This document shows, one piece after another, positions 51,002-62,136 of a stretch of DNA of 64,000 nucleotides. This DNA comes from Bremerella sp. JC817 (GTDB lineage Bacteria > Planctomycetota > Planctomycetia > Pirellulales > Pirellulaceae), in the NCBI RefSeq assembly GCF_040718835.1, contig NZ_JBFEFG010000280.1, positions 1,054,001 to 1,118,000 of the forward strand. Direction: 5' to 3'. The notes beneath the pieces are model-generated. The model did no database searches, was not told the origin of the DNA, and saw only the letters and a list, made by a program, of their open reading frames with translations. Both the position numbers and the translations under genes were made by a program. Every line of letters begins with the position of its first letter. Position 1 is the stretch's first letter.

Positions 51002-53722
51002 ATGTATCACGAAGAACACGTACCGGGCCTGAACTTGTTGGTCGAACTTCTCGATCAGGTCGTGCGAGAGCAAGTTGGCGACGCGCTGGCCGAAACGATG
51101 GGCCGTATTCGTCGCATGTCGTTAGAGCGTCGGGCCGGTTTGCCAGACGCCGAAGAACGCCTGCTCGCCGAGATCGGACGTATTCCGAAGCAGCAACTCC
51201 GTAGCGTGATTCGCTGGCTGAGCCTCTATTTCGACCTGGCCAACCTGGCCGAAGATTACCACCGGGTGCGGATCCTTGACCTGCGTGCCGACGAGGCCGA
51301 AGCGGAAGGTTTGCCTCGCAGCGAATCGATTGCCGACGCGGTTCGTCAGTTGGCTGAAAGTGACTGCAGCGCTGCCAAGATGCAAGATTGGCTTGATCGT
51401 CTGGCGATCACGCCGGTGTTCACCGCTCATCCGAGCGAAGCGAAGCGTCGTACCACGCGGGAACTTCTGCGTCGGCTACGCGACCATTTGCCATTCCTGG
51501 AAGTCGAACCGACCGACGAAGACTTCGATGCCGCATTGAGCGACCTGACGCTGCTATGGCAGACCGACTCTCTCCGTCCGCAGCGTCCCGGCGTGATGGG
51601 CGAAGTGGAACGAGGGCTCTTCTTCGCCGAAGCCCTGTGGGACGTCGCTCCGCAGATCTATCGCGAGATGCGAAAGGCATTGGCGCGGTACTTCCCGCAC
51701 CATCAATTTGAAATCAAACCGTTCCTGACGTTCGGCAGTTGGATCGGTGGCGATCGCGACGGTCATCCGTTCGTCACGGCCAAGGTTACCGAAACGACTT
51801 TGGGACTGCTGCGGAAGACCGCCCTGGAACGTCACCTCGCCTATTGCCGCGAACTCAAGAAGACGCTCGTTACGTCCGATCGCCAGGTGGAAGTCACCGG
51901 CGAAATTCGCGAGCGCCTGACCAAGGCGACCGAAAGCTGGGAAGAACTGCGAAACCGCCTGGAAGAGATCTCGCCAAGCGAAGTCTATCGCCGCTTCCTG
52001 AAGATGATCGAGTTCCGTCTCGAAGCTTCGCTGGGGCAGGTCTTTGTCGAAGGGGACGAGCATGTCGCCTATCACCAGCCGGACGAGCTGACCGAAGAGG
52101 TCGAACTGCTGCGGGACAGCATGCTCGAATATGGTGGCCGCCGTGTGGTCGAGCGTTACCTCGACCCGTGGAAAGATCGCCTGCTGACGTTTGGCTTCCA
52201 CTTCTTCTCGCTTGACATTCGCCAGGATTCGGAAATCCATCGCAATGCCCTCCGCGAAATCTTGTTCGCCGACCTGCCGGCCGAGCAGGAGATCGAAGAA
52301 TCGGAATGGCTGAAGAAGCTGGCCGACCTGAAACAGGTCCCGGCGATCGATACCGCGAAGCTCAGCGAGATGACGCAGGAAGTGCTGGCCACGTTTGGTG
52401 TCTTGGCCGATACGATGGCTCGCGGCGGGCTGCGTCCGTTTGGTGGCTACGTGATCAGTATGACTCACCAGCCAACCGACGTGATCGCTGTGCTGTGGCT
52501 GTGGAACTATGTCTGGAATCAAAAGTACCCGGGCAAGCCGCGACCTTACCTGCCGATCTCGCCACTGTTTGAAACGATCGACGACTTGGAGCGTGCTCCG
52601 ATCATCTTCGAGGCGATGCTGAAGCAGCCGGTTTATCGCGATTACTTGTCGCAGCAGCCACGGCTGGAACAGATGATCATGGTCGGCTATTCCGACAGCA
52701 CGAAGGATGGTGGTTACCTCACCGCTTCCTGGAAGCTGCACCAGGCTCAAGAACGTCTGGCGGAAGTGGCCGCCAAGCACCATATCGAAATGACGATCTT
52801 CCACGGTCGTGGTGGTAGTCTTGGTCGTGGCGGCGGTCCGGCTGCTCGTGGTATTCAGTCGTTGCCACCGCAAGCCGTGGATGGCAAGCTGCGACTGACC
52901 GAACAAGGTGAAGTGCTGGCCGAACGGTACGACAACGCCGTGATCGCGCACCGTCACCTGGAACAGCTGACCAACGCCACGCTGCTGGTCAGTGCGTCGA
53001 CCCCTTCCGACGAAATGGATAACTGGAAGGAAATGACCGAGTCGATGTCGCACGCGGCACTTACCAAGTATCGCGAGCTCGTTTCGCACGACGACTTCCT
53101 GAAGTACTTCGATCAGGCCACGCCGATCAGCGAGATCGAAAGCCTGCCGATCGGTTCGCGGCCGGCACGTCGACGGCAACGAAGGTCGCTCAAAGACCTG
53201 CGTGCTATTCCGTGGACTTTCGCTTGGACCCAGTCGCGGCAGCTGCTGCCGGCCTGGTATGGCATGGGAACCGGTATCCGTTCATTCGTCGATGCCCATG
53301 AAGGGAACTGGGAACCGCTGCAAGAGATGTATCAAGAGTGGCCCGTTTTCCAGGCCATCATCGACAACGCCGAATTGGCGCTGGCCAAGGCTGACATGGA
53401 CATCGCCCGCGACTACGCCGAACTGGCTGGCGTCGCGACCGACAGCATCTGGGCGCTGATCGATCAAGAGTATCGCTTGACCTGCGGTGCGATCTGTTTG
53501 ATTCGCCAGCAGCACGAACTGCTCGAGAAGATCGGTTGGTTGAATCGCAGCATTCGCAGCCGTAACCCTTATGTCGATCCTCTCAACCTGATTCAGATTC
53601 AACTGATGAAGCAGTCGCGCGAAAACGGTTCGTCCGAAGCGGAAGACGATCAGGATGGTTTGTCGCAGATGGTTCGTCTGACGATTCAAGGGATTGCCGC
53701 CGGTCTTCGCTCGACCGGCTAA
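51002..53722 (+). CDS. ppc: Phosphoenolpyruvate carboxylase
   Basis: The 906-residue protein (from ATG 51002) has the catalytic His in VFTAHPSEAKRRT, then SWIGGDRDGHPFVT. The Lys/Gly-rich catalytic parts follow: GYSDSTKDGGYLTASW and FHGRGGSLGRGGGPAARG. It ends QGIAAGLRSTG, close to the usual PEPC end. It fixes bicarbonate onto PEP to form oxaloacetate, refilling the TCA cycle. No N-terminal phosphorylation motif is seen. The longest frame starts at TTG 50909 and adds 31 residues; AGAAGGG before 51002 and the family alignment favour the shorter start. It is a single gene. Confidence 0.95.
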   Translation: MYHEEHVPGLNLLVELLDQVVREQVGDALAETMGRIRRMSLERRAGLPDAEERLLAEIGRIPKQQLRSVIRWLSLYFDLANLAEDYHRVRILDLRADEAEAEGLPRSESIADAVRQLAESDCSAAKMQDWLDRLAITPVFTAHPSEAKRRTTRELLRRLRDHLPFLEVEPTDEDFDAALSDLTLLWQTDSLRPQRPGVMGEVERGLFFAEALWDVAPQIYREMRKALARYFPHHQFEIKPFLTFGSWIGGDRDGHPFVTAKVTETTLGLLRKTALERHLAYCRELKKTLVTSDRQVEVTGEIRERLTKATESWEELRNRLEEISPSEVYRRFLKMIEFRLEASLGQVFVEGDEHVAYHQPDELTEEVELLRDSMLEYGGRRVVERYLDPWKDRLLTFGFHFFSLDIRQDSEIHRNALREILFADLPAEQEIEESEWLKKLADLKQVPAIDTAKLSEMTQEVLATFGVLADTMARGGLRPFGGYVISMTHQPTDVIAVLWLWNYVWNQKYPGKPRPYLPISPLFETIDDLERAPIIFEAMLKQPVYRDYLSQQPRLEQMIMVGYSDSTKDGGYLTASWKLHQAQERLAEVAAKHHIEMTIFHGRGGSLGRGGGPAARGIQSLPPQAVDGKLRLTEQGEVLAERYDNAVIAHRHLEQLTNATLLVSASTPSDEMDNWKEMTESMSHAALTKYRELVSHDDFLKYFDQATPISEIESLPIGSRPARRRQRRSLKDLRAIPWTFAWTQSRQLLPAWYGMGTGIRSFVDAHEGNWEPLQEMYQEWPVFQAIIDNAELALAKADMDIARDYAELAGVATDSIWALIDQEYRLTCGAICLIRQQHELLEKIGWLNRSIRSRNPYVDPLNLIQIQLMKQSRENGSSEAEDDQDGLSQMVRLTIQGIAAGLRSTG

Positions 53723-53740
53723 CGGCTGGCGGGGGGAAAC

Positions 53741-53790
53741 GCTAGGAATCTCATTTCGATGGGTTAAACTTACGTTCCTAGCCTCTGACC
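53741..53790 (+). terminator. Possible terminator after ppc
   Basis: GCTAGGAA (53741-53748) pairs with TTCCTAGC (53775-53782) around a 26-nt loop. CTCTGACCTTTT follows, so it is only a fair terminator. Confidence 0.4.
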
Positions 53791-53815
53791 TTTTCCCACC
53801 ATCCACCGTTCGATC

Positions 53816-54898
53816 ATGTTTCGCATTCGCCACCTATATCTGTGGGGATGGTTCGCCCTCGCCATTGGTTGTGGTCCCACTGCCGATCTCTCGATTCCGC
53901 GGTTGCCGCCCAGGCCTGTGGTATGGCTGAACAATTGGCAGCCGGCCAAGGTCTCTGCCACACGCAGCGAAGCTGATCAGTACCTGCAGAAGGGAGACGC
54001 CCTGAAGGGGATGGGAATGTACGACGCGGCCAAGGAGCAATATCTGGCCGCCTCGAATGCTGATCCAGAATTCGCCTTTCCGATGTATCAACTGGCCTGT
54101 AACTACGAACTGGCCGGCCAGCATGACGATGCCGTCCTGGCATTCCGCGAAGCGATGGAACGCGGCTTCGACGACTTCCCCACAGCGGTCACCGACGAAG
54201 AGCTCGGCCGCATTCGTCGACGAAGCGACTTCCAAAACGACTTGCAAATCATTCGAACGCGCTATCTTGTCGCGGCTCGAAAGCATGTCGGCCAACCGAT
54301 CGCGGTCCGACCAGAAACCGACAAGCCTCCAGCAGGCTGGCCAGTCATCTTGATGCTGCATGGCTACGGCGATACCCATCTGAATTATCTGGACGAAGCG
54401 GAGCGATGGGCTCGGCAAGGGTTCGTGGCGATCGTGGTGCCAGGCAGCTTTCCGACCCACGGCGATACCTTCCAGTGGTCGCTCGATTCGTTCGAGACCA
54501 CCCACGGCGACTTGCAGGCAATCGTGCATTCGCAGCTCTTGGATGGTGTGGTCGATCTGTCGAAGATCTATCTGCTGGGATTCTCGCAAGGGGCACTCCA
54601 CGCGATGCTGGTGACCGAGGCCCATGCCGACAAGTACGCCGGCGTCGTCGCGCTGTCGCCCGGCGGAAATATGATCCAGCAACTGGGGCGTCCGTCGCTC
54701 GATACGACCAAGGGCGCGGCCCGGATCGTCTTCATTCATGGCGAGCAAGAACCGCACGCCCCGCTGGTCAATATATGGGCGCGCGAATGTGGCAACGCGA
54801 AGTGGATGTTCGAGAGCCAGACTCACCCTGGGGGGCACCATTTTCCCGACGATTGGGAGCTACGTGTTCCGGCGATCGCGACCTTTCTATTGAAGTAA
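53816..54898 (+). CDS. Lipoprotein with TPR and alpha/beta-hydrolase domains
   Basis: The 360-residue protein has lipobox LAIGC. Residues about 50-120 form two TPR units (YLQKGDALKGMGMYDAAKEQYLAA and FPMYQLACNYELAGQHDDAVLAF). A hydrolase domain follows, with LHGYGD (oxyanion hole), GFSQG as nucleophile elbow (Ser about 255) and a catalytic His in HPGGHHFPDDW. The fold is that of phospholipase/carboxylesterases. It probably acts in the envelope on an ester substrate, with the TPR part as binding module. The combination in one short lipoprotein is unusual but the frame is continuous. Confidence 0.78.
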   Translation: MFRIRHLYLWGWFALAIGCGPTADLSIPRLPPRPVVWLNNWQPAKVSATRSEADQYLQKGDALKGMGMYDAAKEQYLAASNADPEFAFPMYQLACNYELAGQHDDAVLAFREAMERGFDDFPTAVTDEELGRIRRRSDFQNDLQIIRTRYLVAARKHVGQPIAVRPETDKPPAGWPVILMLHGYGDTHLNYLDEAERWARQGFVAIVVPGSFPTHGDTFQWSLDSFETTHGDLQAIVHSQLLDGVVDLSKIYLLGFSQGALHAMLVTEAHADKYAGVVALSPGGNMIQQLGRPSLDTTKGAARIVFIHGEQEPHAPLVNIWARECGNAKWMFESQTHPGGHHFPDDWELRVPAIATFLLK

Positions 54899-55141
54899 CC
54901 ACGCTCGGTTACTTGCTGCTAACAGCGCTGCAACTCGATATGCCTGAGATGTTTGCAGCGATCTCTCCGTTAACAGTTTCGTGCCCGCCTCGCAAGTTGT
55001 TCACTGAATTTACAGTGATATTTAATTTTTGGAATTTTTGGTTGTCGTGTGAACATGCCCCTCTTAAGATCGGCAGTGCTCTACCCCTATCGGTGTTTTG
55101 TGGTGAAATAAAAATCACTCCTCTATCCCAGGAAATGCCCC
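54899..55141. other. AT-rich leader before the beta-helix gene
   Basis: This 243-base gap contains AT-rich segments (about 55010-55050 and 55105-55115) and CCCAGGAAATGCCCC just before the ATG at 55142. It probably holds the promoter of the surface protein. Confidence 0.5.
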
Positions 55142-57946
55142 ATGGTGAGTCTTACCTCTCTTCTCAAGTCGGTATGTGACAATGGCAAATCGAGCCGCTC
55201 GGCCAAGTCTCGGCAAGCGGCCCAAAAACGGATGAAGCGGCGGATGAAGTTCGAGTCGGTCGAACAGCGTCAGATGCTCGACGCCGCCGGAATCTTGTAC
55301 GTCGACCTCGACGCGACCGGCGCTGGCGACGGTTCCGATTGGACCAATGCCTACACCACGCTGGAAGCGGCGTTGTCGCAGGCTTCGTTGACCGAAGGCG
55401 CGGATGAAATTCGCGTGGCGGAAGGTGTCTACACGCCGACCAACGGAACCAGCACGGGCCGGCTTTCGACCTATATCGTCGTCGATGGCGTGACGATCAA
55501 AGGTGGTTACTCCGCCAACTTGAATAACCCTGAGCAGCGCAACACCAACGTGTTCGTCACGACATTGAGTGGCGATCTGGGCGTGCTGGACGATAACAGC
55601 GACAACGCCCATAACGTGCTGACGATTGTTGACGCGGGCGTCGTACTGGATGGTTTAGAAATCGTCGACGGCAACGCGATCGGATCGAACCTGCATAGCA
55701 GTGGCGGCGGGATCTACGTCTCAGGTGCCACGCTAACGATCAACGATGTCGACTTCTTGGACAACACCGGTTCGTCGGGTGGCGGCCTGACCGCAAACAA
55801 CGGAACCGTGTTGACCATCACCAACAGTAACTTCGAGCGCAATCACTCGAACTACGGTGGTGGTATGAACGCCAACAACAGCACGATCGTGCTCGACTCG
55901 GTGAACTTCATCGACAACACCTCCGGCGCGTTTGGTGGTGGCCTGATGACCAATCAGACCGACGTCGTCGTGACCAACAGCAACTTCGACGGGAACTCGG
56001 CTGCCAACGGTACCGGCGGTGGTGCGTTCCTGTACCGCGGTCAGATGACGATCGACAATGTCGACTTCGAAGACAACTTCGCTCGCTATGGCGGTGGGAT
56101 CGCGGTGGAGTCGAACACCGGCACGATCATCGACAGCTACTTCGACGGCAACACCGCCACGGCCGAAGGGGGAGCGATCCGTGGTTTGCGAAGCACGACC
56201 AACGTCGAGCAGTCGCGGATCTACAGCAACAGCTCCAGCAGCGTCGGTGGTGGTGTCTCGGGACGCGACTCGGTATTCAACATCGATTCGACGCGTTTGA
56301 TCAACAACACGGCTGTGAACTCTGGCGGCGCGGTGATGATGATCGGCGGGGCTTCGTTCACGATGAACGATTCTCTGGTGCAAGGAAGCGATGCGAATGA
56401 AGGTGGTGCGATGACGCTCAACAGCGGCAGCTACCTGGTTGAAAACAGCCGCTTCATCGACAACACCTCACAGTTCCGTGGTGGTGCTATCCTGGTGAAC
56501 ACCGGCGCCGGGCAGATCAATGGCTCGAGGTTTACCGACAACGTCACCGGCGGTTCGGGCGGTGCCTTGGAAATCCGAGGAAGCGGCGGTCTGATCGTTT
56601 CGGACTCGCAGTTCCTCCGTAACCAGTCGAACTCGAGCGGCGGTGCCATCAATATGGTTTCGGGCGAACTGCAACTGTTCGACAGTGTGCTGCGGGACAA
56701 CACCGCTCTCATCCAAGGTGGGGCGGTCGCCATGATGGAACCTCAACCGATCACGATTGCTGGTTCGGTACTGGAAGGGAACACAACCCAGGAAATCGCC
56801 GGGGCTGTCTTTATCAATGGTGGCAACTTCACCATCGACGACAGCAGGTTCCAAGACAACAGCACGCCGAACCAGGGCGGGGCGGTCTATGCCATCGGGG
56901 GAACTGGTGTCGTAACCGATTCGATCTTTGGTGGAAACTCGGGTCGCTCTGGCGGCGGTATCTTCTTCAGCGGCAACGGCATCACCATCGATGGAACGCG
57001 GTTCCAGGAGAACTCCGCGTCGCAAGAAGGGGGCGGTCTGTTTGCTACTGGTCAGGTCCAGCTGACTTATTCGCGGTTCATCGATAACTTCGGCGCCAGC
57101 CGAGGCGGCGGTGCCGTGCTGCAAAACGGGAACGCTTACATCAGCGACTCGGTTTTCCAGGGGGGCGTGTCGAACAACAACGCTGGTGGCCTTTTCCTGG
57201 GCGGAAACCTCACGACGAATGTCTACGACACCCGCTTCATCGAGAACGATGGTAACCGTGGTGGTGCGGTCTTCGTGGCGGGTTCAACTGCCAACTTCTA
57301 CGATTCGATCTTCTCGCGGAATACGGCCAACTTCACCGCCGGTTTGCACAACAACTTTGGCAACGTGACGGTGACCGATACACGCTTCATCGATAACATC
57401 GCCGATGTCAGCACCGGTGCGTTGATCAACTTCCGTGGAACGACCGTTGTGCGGAACTCGACCTTCACCGGCAACCAGGCCCTGGGGATGAATCCGCAGA
57501 ACTATTCGTTTACCGTGGGCGTGGGTGGTGCGATTGAAAACGCCGGCCCGGTCGGCACGTTGGAAGTGTACGACTCGGTCCTGCGGAACAACTACGCCGC
57601 GACGTACGGCGGTGGTATCCAGATCGGTTCTGGCAGCACGACCATCCTGGAAGGGAATCGCTATGTCGACAACTTCGCCGGTATCCAAGGTGGTGCGGTC
57701 AACAGTCGTGGGTATGTTCGCATGACCGACGAGTACTTTGCCCGCAACGAAGCTGGAGAGAAGGGGGGCGCAATCTTCAACGGTGGCGACCTCGCGATTG
57801 TCGACAGCTTCTTCAAGAACAACGAAGCAACCGGCACGATGCAGGTAGAAGGTCTCGGCGACGAGATCTACAACACGATCGACTCGTTGTTCGCGATCGA
57901 TGAAGACACCGTCATCGACGAAGATGGCATCTACCAAGAGGTTTAG
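55142..57946 (+). CDS. Giant right-handed beta-helix surface protein with LEPR-like N-terminal motif
   Basis: The 934-residue protein starts with a basic segment (RQAAQKRMKRRMK) followed by FESVEQRQMLDAAG, which resembles the LEPR-xLL/FExLExRxLL motif near the N-terminus of secreted planctomycete proteins. From about residue 150 it consists of about 27 turns marked by GG(G/A) followed by a hydrophobic residue, with F-x-D/E-N-(T/S) between. This is typical of polymorphic outer membrane (POMP/pectate-lyase-like) helices. Turn length is mostly 20-25 residues. There is no autotransporter barrel or dockerin at the C-terminus, which ends in an acidic DEDTVIDEDGIYQEV. It is probably a cell-surface or matrix protein. 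Confidence 0.85.
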   Translation: MVSLTSLLKSVCDNGKSSRSAKSRQAAQKRMKRRMKFESVEQRQMLDAAGILYVDLDATGAGDGSDWTNAYTTLEAALSQASLTEGADEIRVAEGVYTPTNGTSTGRLSTYIVVDGVTIKGGYSANLNNPEQRNTNVFVTTLSGDLGVLDDNSDNAHNVLTIVDAGVVLDGLEIVDGNAIGSNLHSSGGGIYVSGATLTINDVDFLDNTGSSGGGLTANNGTVLTITNSNFERNHSNYGGGMNANNSTIVLDSVNFIDNTSGAFGGGLMTNQTDVVVTNSNFDGNSAANGTGGGAFLYRGQMTIDNVDFEDNFARYGGGIAVESNTGTIIDSYFDGNTATAEGGAIRGLRSTTNVEQSRIYSNSSSSVGGGVSGRDSVFNIDSTRLINNTAVNSGGAVMMIGGASFTMNDSLVQGSDANEGGAMTLNSGSYLVENSRFIDNTSQFRGGAILVNTGAGQINGSRFTDNVTGGSGGALEIRGSGGLIVSDSQFLRNQSNSSGGAINMVSGELQLFDSVLRDNTALIQGGAVAMMEPQPITIAGSVLEGNTTQEIAGAVFINGGNFTIDDSRFQDNSTPNQGGAVYAIGGTGVVTDSIFGGNSGRSGGGIFFSGNGITIDGTRFQENSASQEGGGLFATGQVQLTYSRFIDNFGASRGGGAVLQNGNAYISDSVFQGGVSNNNAGGLFLGGNLTTNVYDTRFIENDGNRGGAVFVAGSTANFYDSIFSRNTANFTAGLHNNFGNVTVTDTRFIDNIADVSTGALINFRGTTVVRNSTFTGNQALGMNPQNYSFTVGVGGAIENAGPVGTLEVYDSVLRNNYAATYGGGIQIGSGSTTILEGNRYVDNFAGIQGGAVNSRGYVRMTDEYFARNEAGEKGGAIFNGGDLAIVDSFFKNNEATGTMQVEGLGDEIYNTIDSLFAIDEDTVIDEDGIYQEV

Positions 57947-57979
57947 TGCCTCGGCAGTTGCTTTCGACAGTTCACTCGA

Positions 57980-58017
57980 AGGCCAGGTCTCGCACTGCGG
58001 GGCTTGGCCTTTTTCTG
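57980..58017 (+). terminator. Rho-independent terminator after the beta-helix gene
   Basis: AGGCCA (57980-57985) pairs with TGGCCT, followed by TTTTTCT. It is a plausible terminator with a longer loop. Confidence 0.75.
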
Positions 58018-58158
58018 TAGCGGGGGAGGATCGAATCGCGAGAAAATGCGTGACGTAATGCAAATATCCCGCGACATTGACCTGCGGAAACCATTAAAAC
58101 ATACTGACTAGACCCCCTTCGACTCCAACCTTTCGCTTTGCTTTCCCTGGGAGTGTCC

Positions 58159-59628
<1,470 letters not shown>

Positions 59629-59633
59629 GTCCC

Positions 59634-59807
59634 ATGCCGATGTTGCCCCACGAACTAATCTCGATGCCTATGACGGCCTTCGTGCAAGGCATCGGGATTT
59701 TCGAGTTGATGATCTTGCTGGCGGTCATCGGCTTCTTCGTGGGGATGGCCATTCTGGCCGTGGTCGTGATTGTTTTGGCGGTGATGGCGGCGTTGAAATC
59801 GAAGTGA
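59634..59807 (+). CDS. Small membrane protein downstream of the sulfatase gene
   Basis: A 57-codon frame begins at ATG 59634, 5 nt after the sulfatase stop. It has an N-terminal MPMLPHELISMPMT segment, then one long hydrophobic helix from about residue 18 to 53 with IFELMILLAVIGFFVGMAIL, ending LKSK. Frame usage and the position so close behind the sulfatase suggest translation coupling. Internal ATGs (at codons 11 and 13) could be starts too. I do not recognise it. Confidence 0.5.
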   Translation: MPMLPHELISMPMTAFVQGIGIFELMILLAVIGFFVGMAILAVVVIVLAVMAALKSK

Positions 59808-60188
59808 TTGAAACCCCAGTGGCCACGATGCATGAGTCGAAGTCGATCGGTCTTGAGGATAGCCGCAGGATCGAGGGGCGTAAGCCCGCTGCAGTAAGCC
59901 GATTCAGGGCGACTTGAGCGAAAATTGCCTGCTAGCGGCGATTTTCCAGGAATTTGCCCTAGGAGCTTCGCGGCCATTTGGTTAGCCTTTGAAAACTTTA
60001 CAAGTCGGCGATAAGAACCCCTGAGGCTGAACGGATTGACGCCGGGGATCGTATCGAAATCGGCTGTTTGTGCTCCGATGATCCCAACAACCATAGGGAG
60101 GCACGACAGCAAAGTCTCAAATTGTTGTCACGAGGCCATTGCATGAAGCGACGGCGTTGTCGGCAACCCAATCGCCTGGAGCCTGCTG
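59808..60188. other. Intergenic region, no gene seen
   Basis: About 380 bases before the HExxH protease gene show no clear gene. GGAG at 60178-60181 is the ribosome site of the next gene. A short ORF overlapping its start is a shadow. Confidence 0.45.
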
Positions 60189-61313
60189 ATGAGCATGGAT
60201 GCTCGCGTGATCCGTCACGCTATTGTGACGATGTTCGTGTGGACCGTTCTGTTGACGGTCGCTTCCGCGGCAAGCGTTCGCGGGACTAACTTTCTCGTTA
60301 CCGCTCAAGATCCTCAACTAGCCCGACAGGTGCTGGAATCGGCCGAGATCTATCGCCGAGACCTGGCCATCGAGTGGTTGGGACGTGAGTTACCTCCCTG
60401 GTCGCAGCCTTGTCCCATCACCGTGAAGGTGGGTGGCGGTGCCGGCGGACAGACCAGCTTCGCTTTCCATCAGAACGTTCCATTCAACTGGACGATGGAA
60501 ATCTTCGGCCCACGCGATCGCATTCTCGATAGCGTGTTGCCTCACGAAATCCTGCATACGATCTTCGCCACGCACTTTGGTTGCCCGCTGCCACGCTGGG
60601 CCGACGAAGGGGCCTGCACGACGGTCGAGCACATGTCGGAAAAAGACAAGAACACGCAGTTGCTCTACCGGTTTCTGAAGACCGACCGCGGCATCGCCTT
60701 CAACCAGATGTTCGCCATGAGAGAGTATCCGGCCGACATCCTTCCGCTGTATGCCCAGGGCTATTCACTGGCTCGTTTCCTGATCGCTCAGGGTGGCAAG
60801 CAAAAGTTCGTCCAATACGTTGGCGAAGGGATGCAGACCAACAACTGGACAAATTCCACCAACAAGTACTACGGTCATCCAAGCCTCAGCAGCCTGCAGA
60901 TTGCCTGGCTCGATTGGGTTCGCGATGGCTCGAACGAAGGGATGATTGGCGACTACGCTCCGGCTCAGTTGGTCTCGAACACGGGTACCACCGGCGTCGT
61001 TCGTGGTCAAAGCCCGGAACCTGCCAGCCGCGAAGTCGCTTCGGCTCAAGGTCAGCAGCCAGCACCACTTCCTTTGACCGGTCCGATCATGCCAGTGGGC
61101 TACCAGCAAGATATCGCTCCGCGTGAGCCAGGCGTCAGCGGAGGTTTCTACTCCAACGGTGGTCGTCTTGCTTCTCAGTCGAACGAGCCACGCACTTCGG
61201 CCCTGCCGGGTGGCCAACGCGAGATTCGCCAGATCGATGCCATGCCAGTTTCGGCCAGCGGCAAGAGTGCACCGACGTTCTATCTGCCTGGCGGAACGTC
61301 GCTGTATCGATAG
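60189..61313 (+). CDS. Exported HExxH metalloprotease-like protein
   Basis: The 374-residue protein has a signal peptide ending VASAASV. The domain has LPHEILHTIFATHFG at about residue 118 with the zinc motif HEILH, and downstream PRWADEGACTTVEH with the Glu of a gluzincin-type third ligand. This is the peptidase-MA-like pattern. From about residue 265 a Pro/Gln/Ser/Gly-rich linker runs to the C-terminus, ending TFYLPGGTSLYR. GGAG lies 7 nt upstream of the ATG. The substrate is unknown; zinc-dependent proteolysis outside the cell is inferred. Confidence 0.75.
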   Translation: MSMDARVIRHAIVTMFVWTVLLTVASAASVRGTNFLVTAQDPQLARQVLESAEIYRRDLAIEWLGRELPPWSQPCPITVKVGGGAGGQTSFAFHQNVPFNWTMEIFGPRDRILDSVLPHEILHTIFATHFGCPLPRWADEGACTTVEHMSEKDKNTQLLYRFLKTDRGIAFNQMFAMREYPADILPLYAQGYSLARFLIAQGGKQKFVQYVGEGMQTNNWTNSTNKYYGHPSLSSLQIAWLDWVRDGSNEGMIGDYAPAQLVSNTGTTGVVRGQSPEPASREVASAQGQQPAPLPLTGPIMPVGYQQDIAPREPGVSGGFYSNGGRLASQSNEPRTSALPGGQREIRQIDAMPVSASGKSAPTFYLPGGTSLYR

Positions 61314-61338
61314 AACCATTTACCGTCCACACGTGATG

Positions 61339-61376
61339 AAAACGGCCGCCGAGGGAAACCTGGGCGGCCGTTTTTG
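61339..61376. terminator. Bidirectional terminator between convergent genes
   Basis: AAAACGGCCGCC (61339-61350) pairs with GGGCGGCCGTTTT (61362-61374), with T5 on the plus strand and the matching A-run on the other side. It serves both the protease and the HIT gene. Confidence 0.85.
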
Positions 61377-61402
61377 CGTTGGTGGTTTGGTGTTCGCGTC
61401 GC

Positions 61403-61747
61403 TTAGCCAGGTGGCCAGCTCATCTTGCGGCCGCCGAGCAGGTGATAATGCAAATGCGGAACTTCCTGGCCGCCACCTTCTTTGCAGTTCACAATCACGC
61501 GGTAGCCTTCTTCCAGCCCCAGTTCGCGGGCCAGATTCCGGATGACGATCCACATGTGCCCGATCAAAGCGGCATCGTCGTCGGCCAGGTCGTCGACCGT
61601 GGCGATCTCTTTCTTCGGGATGATCAGCACATGGACCGGGGCCTTCGGGACGATGTCTTTGAACGCCATGCAAAGGTCGTCTTCGTAGACAACGTCGGCG
61701 GGGATTTCCTGGTCGATGATACGTTTGAAGATGGTCTTTTCCGACAT
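61403..61747 (-). CDS. HIT family nucleotide-binding protein (HinT-like)
   Basis: The 114-residue protein has the complete HinT layout: TIFKRIIDQEIPADVVYEDD at the start, the LIIPKKEI strand, and VPHLHYHLLGGR as the HxHxH histidine-triad motif near the end. HinT hydrolyses AMP-lysine and related purine phosphoramidates. Its length is typical (110-120). It is a single gene, convergent with the protease gene. Confidence 0.94.
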   Translation of the reverse strand: MSEKTIFKRIIDQEIPADVVYEDDLCMAFKDIVPKAPVHVLIIPKKEIATVDDLADDDAALIGHMWIVIRNLARELGLEEGYRVIVNCKEGGGQEVPHLHYHLLGGRKMSWPPG

Positions 61748-62136
61748 CCTGGTGCCTTTCTCGGGGGATCGAATGGGGAGTTCAGGCTACCAATTCCCAG
61801 GTTCGCTTCAAGCTGGCAGGCGAAATTTTCGCACAAGTGGATATCGATGCGAATGGCACCGCAGGGGACGCGCGGCTCAGCAATCCATGGACAACTTTCG
61901 ACTTACCTTCCATAGAAAAACGTCGATCCACCCCGGCAATCGGATTGCCGCCAACGCTAGCGAGGCAAATAGTGTGAATTCGTGTGAAACCACGTGCCGA
62001 AACGGTTACTAGGAGAAGTTGGGAAACGCGGCAAGCTGCGAACTTCCGGCTGGCTCCGATCGGAATTGGAACCGCGCAAGGATGCGCTCGACCAACTCTT
62101 CTCTACTTTCGATTTGGACGCATGGGGGAACGCAGG
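61748..62136. other. Divergent intergenic region, no gene seen
   Basis: About 390 bases lie between the HIT gene and the next plus-strand gene. A longer frame enters from 61984 but lacks protein character before the signal peptide at 62137. Promoters for both genes should be here. Confidence 0.45.
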
